Source of the DNA: JANPCX01 sp050916095 | GTDB lineage: Bacteria > Pseudomonadota > Gammaproteobacteria > Burkholderiales > Burkholderiaceae_C | DNA: 64,000 nucleotides | Assembly (NCBI GenBank): GCA_050916095.1 | Contig: CP050901.1 | Location: forward strand, 3,100,001-3,164,000 | Direction: 5' to 3' | Part shown: positions 60,662-64,000 of the stretch, piece after piece | Layout of the letters: each line of letters begins with the position of its first letter | Position numbering within the stretch: the stretch's first letter is position 1 | The notes under the pieces: model-generated | The model's input: the letters and a program-made list of their open reading frames with translations, nothing else | The model's database searches: none | What the model was told of the DNA's origin: nothing | Position numbers and translations under genes: made by a program

Positions 60662-63385
60662 ATGCGTGAAGGCAGTTCCACCTTGATTCGCCGCGAAGAC
60701 TATGTCGCGCCAAGCTACTGGATCCGTTCGGTTGACTTGAGCTTCGACCTGGACCCCAGCAAAACCCTGGTCATCAACCGCATGCAGTTGCAGCGCAATG
60801 ACAGCGTTGCCGCCCAACCGCTGCGCTTGCATGGCGAAGGTCTGAATTTGTTGCGCGTGCTGGTCAATGGCCAAAGCGTGTCCTTCAAAAATGAAGACGG
60901 CATGCTGGTGATTGAAAGCACTCAGGAACTGGGCACCGAGCCCTTTACCTTGGAGATTCGCAACACCTGCTGCCCCGAGAAGAACACCGAGTTGTCCGGC
61001 CTGTACAACTCAGGCGGTGGGTTTTTCACGCAATGCGAAGCCGAAGGTTTCCGGCGCATAACCTACTTCCTGGACAGGCCCGATGTGATGGCGGTGTTCA
61101 CCGTCACCTTGCGCGCACCCAAGAAAACCTACCCGGTGCTGCTGTCCAACGGCAACCTGGTGGAGCAAGGCGAGTTGGAGAACGGCAGGCACTTTGCAAA
61201 GTGGCACGACCCCTTCCCCAAGCCCAGCTATCTCTTCGCCTTGGTGGCTGCCGATCTGGTGGTGCGCGAGCAAAACATTCGCACGCGGGGCGGCAAAGAC
61301 CACCTGCTGCAAATTTTCGTGCGCCGTGGTGACCTCGACAAAACCGAACACGCCATGAACTCGCTGATAGCCAGCGTGATCTGGGACGAAGCGCGCTTCA
61401 AGCTGCCGCTGGACCTGGAGCGCTTCATGATCGTTGCCGTGGGCGACTTCAACATGGGCGCCATGGAAAACAAAGGCCTCAACATCTTCAACACCAAGTA
61501 TGTGTTGGCGAGTGTGGCCACCGCCACCGATGCCGACTATGCCGGTGTGGAAAGCGTGATCGGTCATGAGTACTTCCACAACTGGACCGGCAACCGCGTC
61601 ACCTGCCGCGACTGGTTCCAGCTCAGCCTCAAAGAAGGCCTCACCGTTTTCCGCGACCAGGAGTTTTCGATGGACATGGCCGGCGGTGCCTCGGCCCGCG
61701 CTGTCAAACGCATTGAAGACGTGCGCACGCTGCGCCAGTTCCAGTTCTCTGAAGATGCTGGGCCCATGGCCCACCCGGTGCGCCCGGACCAGTACGAACA
61801 AATCAACAACTTCTACACCGCCACCGTCTACGACAAAGGCGCGGAAGTTGTTCGCATGATGCAAACCCTGGTGGGCCGCGAAGGTTTTGCACGCGGCATG
61901 ACGCTTTACTTCGAACGTTTCGACGGCCAGGCCGTCACGTGTGATGACTTCGCACAAGCGATAGCCGACGCCAACCCCGGCAGCAAACTCGCCGAGTTGC
62001 TGCCCCAGTTCAAACGTTGGTATGCGCAGGCCGGCACGCCACGAGTCGGCGCCAAAGGCCGCTACGACGCGCCGTCGCGCACCTACACCTTGATGCTGGA
62101 TCAACAAACCCCCGCCACGCCTGGGCAAACCGAGAAACAACCGTTTGTGGTCCCTGTGGCACTCGGTTTTGTCGGCCGCAGCGGTCAGGCCCTGCCAGTG
62201 CAACTCGAAGGTGAAACGCAGGGCGTGAACGAGCGCGTGCTGGTGTTGTCTGAAGCGCGCAATTTCTTCACCTTCACCAACCTCAACGAAGAACCCGTGC
62301 CCTCACTGATGCGCGGTTTCTCTGCGCCTGTCGTCTTGGCCGATGGCCTGGGCGATGCCGATCTGCTCACCTTGCTGCAATACGACAGCGACGCCTTCAA
62401 CCGCTGGGAAGCCGGACAGCGCCTGGCGCTGCGCCAGATCTTGGCGGCCATCCACAGCAACACCCTTCCACCGCTGGACAACGCCTATGTCGAAGCGATG
62501 CGTGCGGTGCTGCGGCATCCTCAACTGGATGCCGCGTTCAAAGAACTGGTGCTTACGCTGCCCAGCGAAGCCTATGTCGCTGAGCAACTCGATGTGGTCG
62601 ACCCACCACGCATCCACGCCGTGCGCCAACACTTCCGTCTGCAACTGGCCCAAGGCCTGCGCGAGGACTGGCTGTGGGCCCTTGAACACCATGCCACCCC
62701 GGGCGGATATTCACCCGATGCCGTCTCGAGCGGCAAACGCGCACTGAGCAACCTCGCGCTTTCCATGTTGTGCCTGGACGCCGCCCAAACTGGCGACACC
62801 GTGTGGCCAGGCCGCGCCTACCAATTGTTCAAAGATGCCAGCAACATGACCGACCGCCTGGGCGCACTCAGCGCCCTGGTTAACAGCCATGCGCCTATTG
62901 CTGAACCGGCTCTGGCGCGTTTCCATGAGCTCTTCAAACACGAGGCCTTGGTCATCGACAAATGGTTCAGCATGCAAGTGACTGCACCCGAGAAAGACGG
63001 CCGCGTCTTCGCTCGCGCCCGCAGCCTGCTGCAACACCCTGACTTCAGTTTGAAGAACCCGAACCGCGCACGCAGCTTGATTGCCGCCTTGTGTTCAGGC
63101 AACCCCAGCGCATTCCACCGCCTTGATGCGGCAGGTTACGTGTTCTGGGCCGATCGTGTTCTTGAACTTGATGCCGCCAACCCCCAGCTCGCCGCCCGCA
63201 TGGCCCGCGTGATGGACCGCTGGACCAAATTGGCTGAGCCCTACCGCAGTGCCGCGCAAATGGCCCTTAAACGCGTAGCCGCCAAAGCCGACCTGTCCAA
63301 AGACGTGCGCGAAATCATCAGCCACGCACTGGCCTCAGACGCAAAGACTGAATCGACCGAACCCAAAAAAGCCCCGACAACATGA
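60662..63385 (+). CDS. pepN: Aminopeptidase N (M1 family)
   Basis: 907 residues. Zinc aminopeptidase of general peptide turnover. GAMENKGLNIFNTKYVLA (substrate-recognition GAMEN) precedes VIGHEYFHNWTGNRVTCRDW, the zinc motif HExxH with the third ligand Glu in SLKEGLTVFRDQEF. Early sequence SGLYNSGGGFFTQCEAEGFRRITYFLDRPDVMAVF is typical of bacterial PepN. Length is close to the E. coli 870. The stop overlaps the fbp start. Confidence 0.97.
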   Translation: MREGSSTLIRREDYVAPSYWIRSVDLSFDLDPSKTLVINRMQLQRNDSVAAQPLRLHGEGLNLLRVLVNGQSVSFKNEDGMLVIESTQELGTEPFTLEIRNTCCPEKNTELSGLYNSGGGFFTQCEAEGFRRITYFLDRPDVMAVFTVTLRAPKKTYPVLLSNGNLVEQGELENGRHFAKWHDPFPKPSYLFALVAADLVVREQNIRTRGGKDHLLQIFVRRGDLDKTEHAMNSLIASVIWDEARFKLPLDLERFMIVAVGDFNMGAMENKGLNIFNTKYVLASVATATDADYAGVESVIGHEYFHNWTGNRVTCRDWFQLSLKEGLTVFRDQEFSMDMAGGASARAVKRIEDVRTLRQFQFSEDAGPMAHPVRPDQYEQINNFYTATVYDKGAEVVRMMQTLVGREGFARGMTLYFERFDGQAVTCDDFAQAIADANPGSKLAELLPQFKRWYAQAGTPRVGAKGRYDAPSRTYTLMLDQQTPATPGQTEKQPFVVPVALGFVGRSGQALPVQLEGETQGVNERVLVLSEARNFFTFTNLNEEPVPSLMRGFSAPVVLADGLGDADLLTLLQYDSDAFNRWEAGQRLALRQILAAIHSNTLPPLDNAYVEAMRAVLRHPQLDAAFKELVLTLPSEAYVAEQLDVVDPPRIHAVRQHFRLQLAQGLREDWLWALEHHATPGGYSPDAVSSGKRALSNLALSMLCLDAAQTGDTVWPGRAYQLFKDASNMTDRLGALSALVNSHAPIAEPALARFHELFKHEALVIDKWFSMQVTAPEKDGRVFARARSLLQHPDFSLKNPNRARSLIAALCSGNPSAFHRLDAAGYVFWADRVLELDAANPQLAARMARVMDRWTKLAEPYRSAAQMALKRVAAKADLSKDVREIISHALASDAKTESTEPKKAPTT

Positions 63386-64000
63386 GCAAAAACATCAGCC
63401 TCACGCGTTACCTCGTTGAACAACAACGCCACAACGGCAGCATTCCCGCGCAACTGCGCTTGTTGATTGAAGTGGTAGCGCGAGCCTGCAAACGCATCAG
63501 CATCAGCGTCAACAAAGGTGCCCTGGGCGACGTGCTGGGCAGCGCACACTCCGAGAACGTGCAAGGCGAAATTCAAAAAAAGCTCGACATCATCGCCAAC
63601 GAAGTGTTGATTGAAGCCAACGAATGGGGCGGCCACCTGGCGGCCATGGCGTCGGAAGAAATGGAAGGCATCTATGTGGTACCCAACCGCTTTCCTCAGG
63701 GCGAGTACCTGCTGATGTTCGACCCCCTGGACGGCTCCAGCAACATCGATGTGAACGTGAGCATCGGCACCATTTTCTCGGTGCTGAAAAAACCCGATGG
63801 CAGCGCGGGCGTGAGCGAGGCTGACTTCCTTCAAGCCGGTAGCACCCAAGCAGCCGCTGGTTATTGCGTGTACGGCCCGCAAACCACCTTGGTACTGACT
63901 GTGGGTGATGGCGTGGCCATGTTCACCCTGGACCGCGAACAAGGTTCGTGGGTGCTGACGCAAGACGATGTGAAGATCCCCGAAGACACGAAAGAATTCG
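63382..64000 (+). CDS. fbp: Fructose-1,6-bisphosphatase class 1, 3' end outside window
   Basis: Gluconeogenic and Calvin-cycle phosphatase. 206 residues are visible, starting MSKNISLTRYLVEQQRHNGS. Active-site segments are VNKGALGDVLGSA, the metal-binding ASEEMEGIYVVPN and MFDPLDGSSNIDVNVSIGTIF (motif DPLDGSSN). The ATG overlaps the pepN stop by 4 bp (ATGA). The frame is open to the last base of the window. Confidence 0.96.
   Translation, partial: MSKNISLTRYLVEQQRHNGSIPAQLRLLIEVVARACKRISISVNKGALGDVLGSAHSENVQGEIQKKLDIIANEVLIEANEWGGHLAAMASEEMEGIYVVPNRFPQGEYLLMFDPLDGSSNIDVNVSIGTIFSVLKKPDGSAGVSEADFLQAGSTQAAAGYCVYGPQTTLVLTVGDGVAMFTLDREQGSWVLTQDDVKIPEDTKEF

Overview
The window looks like a chromosomal segment of a betaproteobacterium of the order Burkholderiales, most likely family Comamonadaceae (Hydrogenophaga/Rhodoferax-like). 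The basis is protein character and local gene order: an orphan rsxB next to nth, yjgA next to mogA, the yfhM-pbpC pair, a 578-residue DctM, an intracellular PhaZ with a Cys nucleophile, and interspersed REP-like repeats with a CCGTTCGCCCTGAGC core. Genus is an inference.

Layout. 1-2.7 kb: end of an intracellular PHB depolymerase gene, rsxB and nth. 2.7-12.1 kb: a minus-strand cobalamin uptake and salvage operon (btuB-btuF-btuC-btuD-cobQ-cobT-cobS-cobC) led by a cobalamin riboswitch. 12.1-18.4 kb: zapB-like and zapA, 6S RNA, an EVE-domain gene, a PAS/degenerate-GGDEF gene, ybiB, a flavoprotein, rpsU, yqeY and a DUF442 phosphatase-like gene. 18.4-24.7 kb: a Cache histidine kinase/LuxR regulator pair, TRAP permease genes dctQM and a convergent solute-binding gene. 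24.9-30.2 kb: pmbA, yjgA, mogA, a CNNM/CBS/CorC protein, apaH and tRNA-Ser(UGA). 30.4-38.2 kb: accessory region beginning with an integrase beside tRNA-Ser, then an orphan UvrD-like helicase and a graveyard of integrase and IS fragments around tRNA-Lys(UUU). 38.2-50.3 kb: PilZ, GAF/degenerate-GGDEF, cupin, alpha-2-macroglobulin, a small membrane protein, PbpC and a truncated CheA-like kinase. 51.9-57.6 kb: a YqjD/YqjE-type envelope cluster, DUF1328, a CHASE3 kinase/LuxR pair, a single-domain response regulator and a Cys-repeat periplasmic protein. 58.3-64 kb: Sel1/SLT transglycosylase, prfB with its programmed frameshift, pepN and the start of fbp.

Two identical 1632-bp IS copies in direct orientation (34390-36021 and 50311-51942) bracket a 14.3-kb block holding tRNA-Lys, the c-di-GMP-type genes and the alpha-2-macroglobulin/PbpC pair. 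Neither IS copy has an obvious target duplication, and the distal one cuts off the front of the CheA-like gene.

The most unusual signal is the short-repeat load and its effect on proteins. A 100-bp inverted pair of REP-like palindromes supplies the whole hydrophobic core of the BtuF signal peptide, and a related 112-bp pair lies in frame between the two catalytic domains of PbpC. Three MITE-like families are also visible: a CTAG-ended family (two copies, each giving the stop codon of the gene beside it), a GGATGCTCTGCATAAC family (two copies), and a 232-bp element with a clear 7-bp target duplication.
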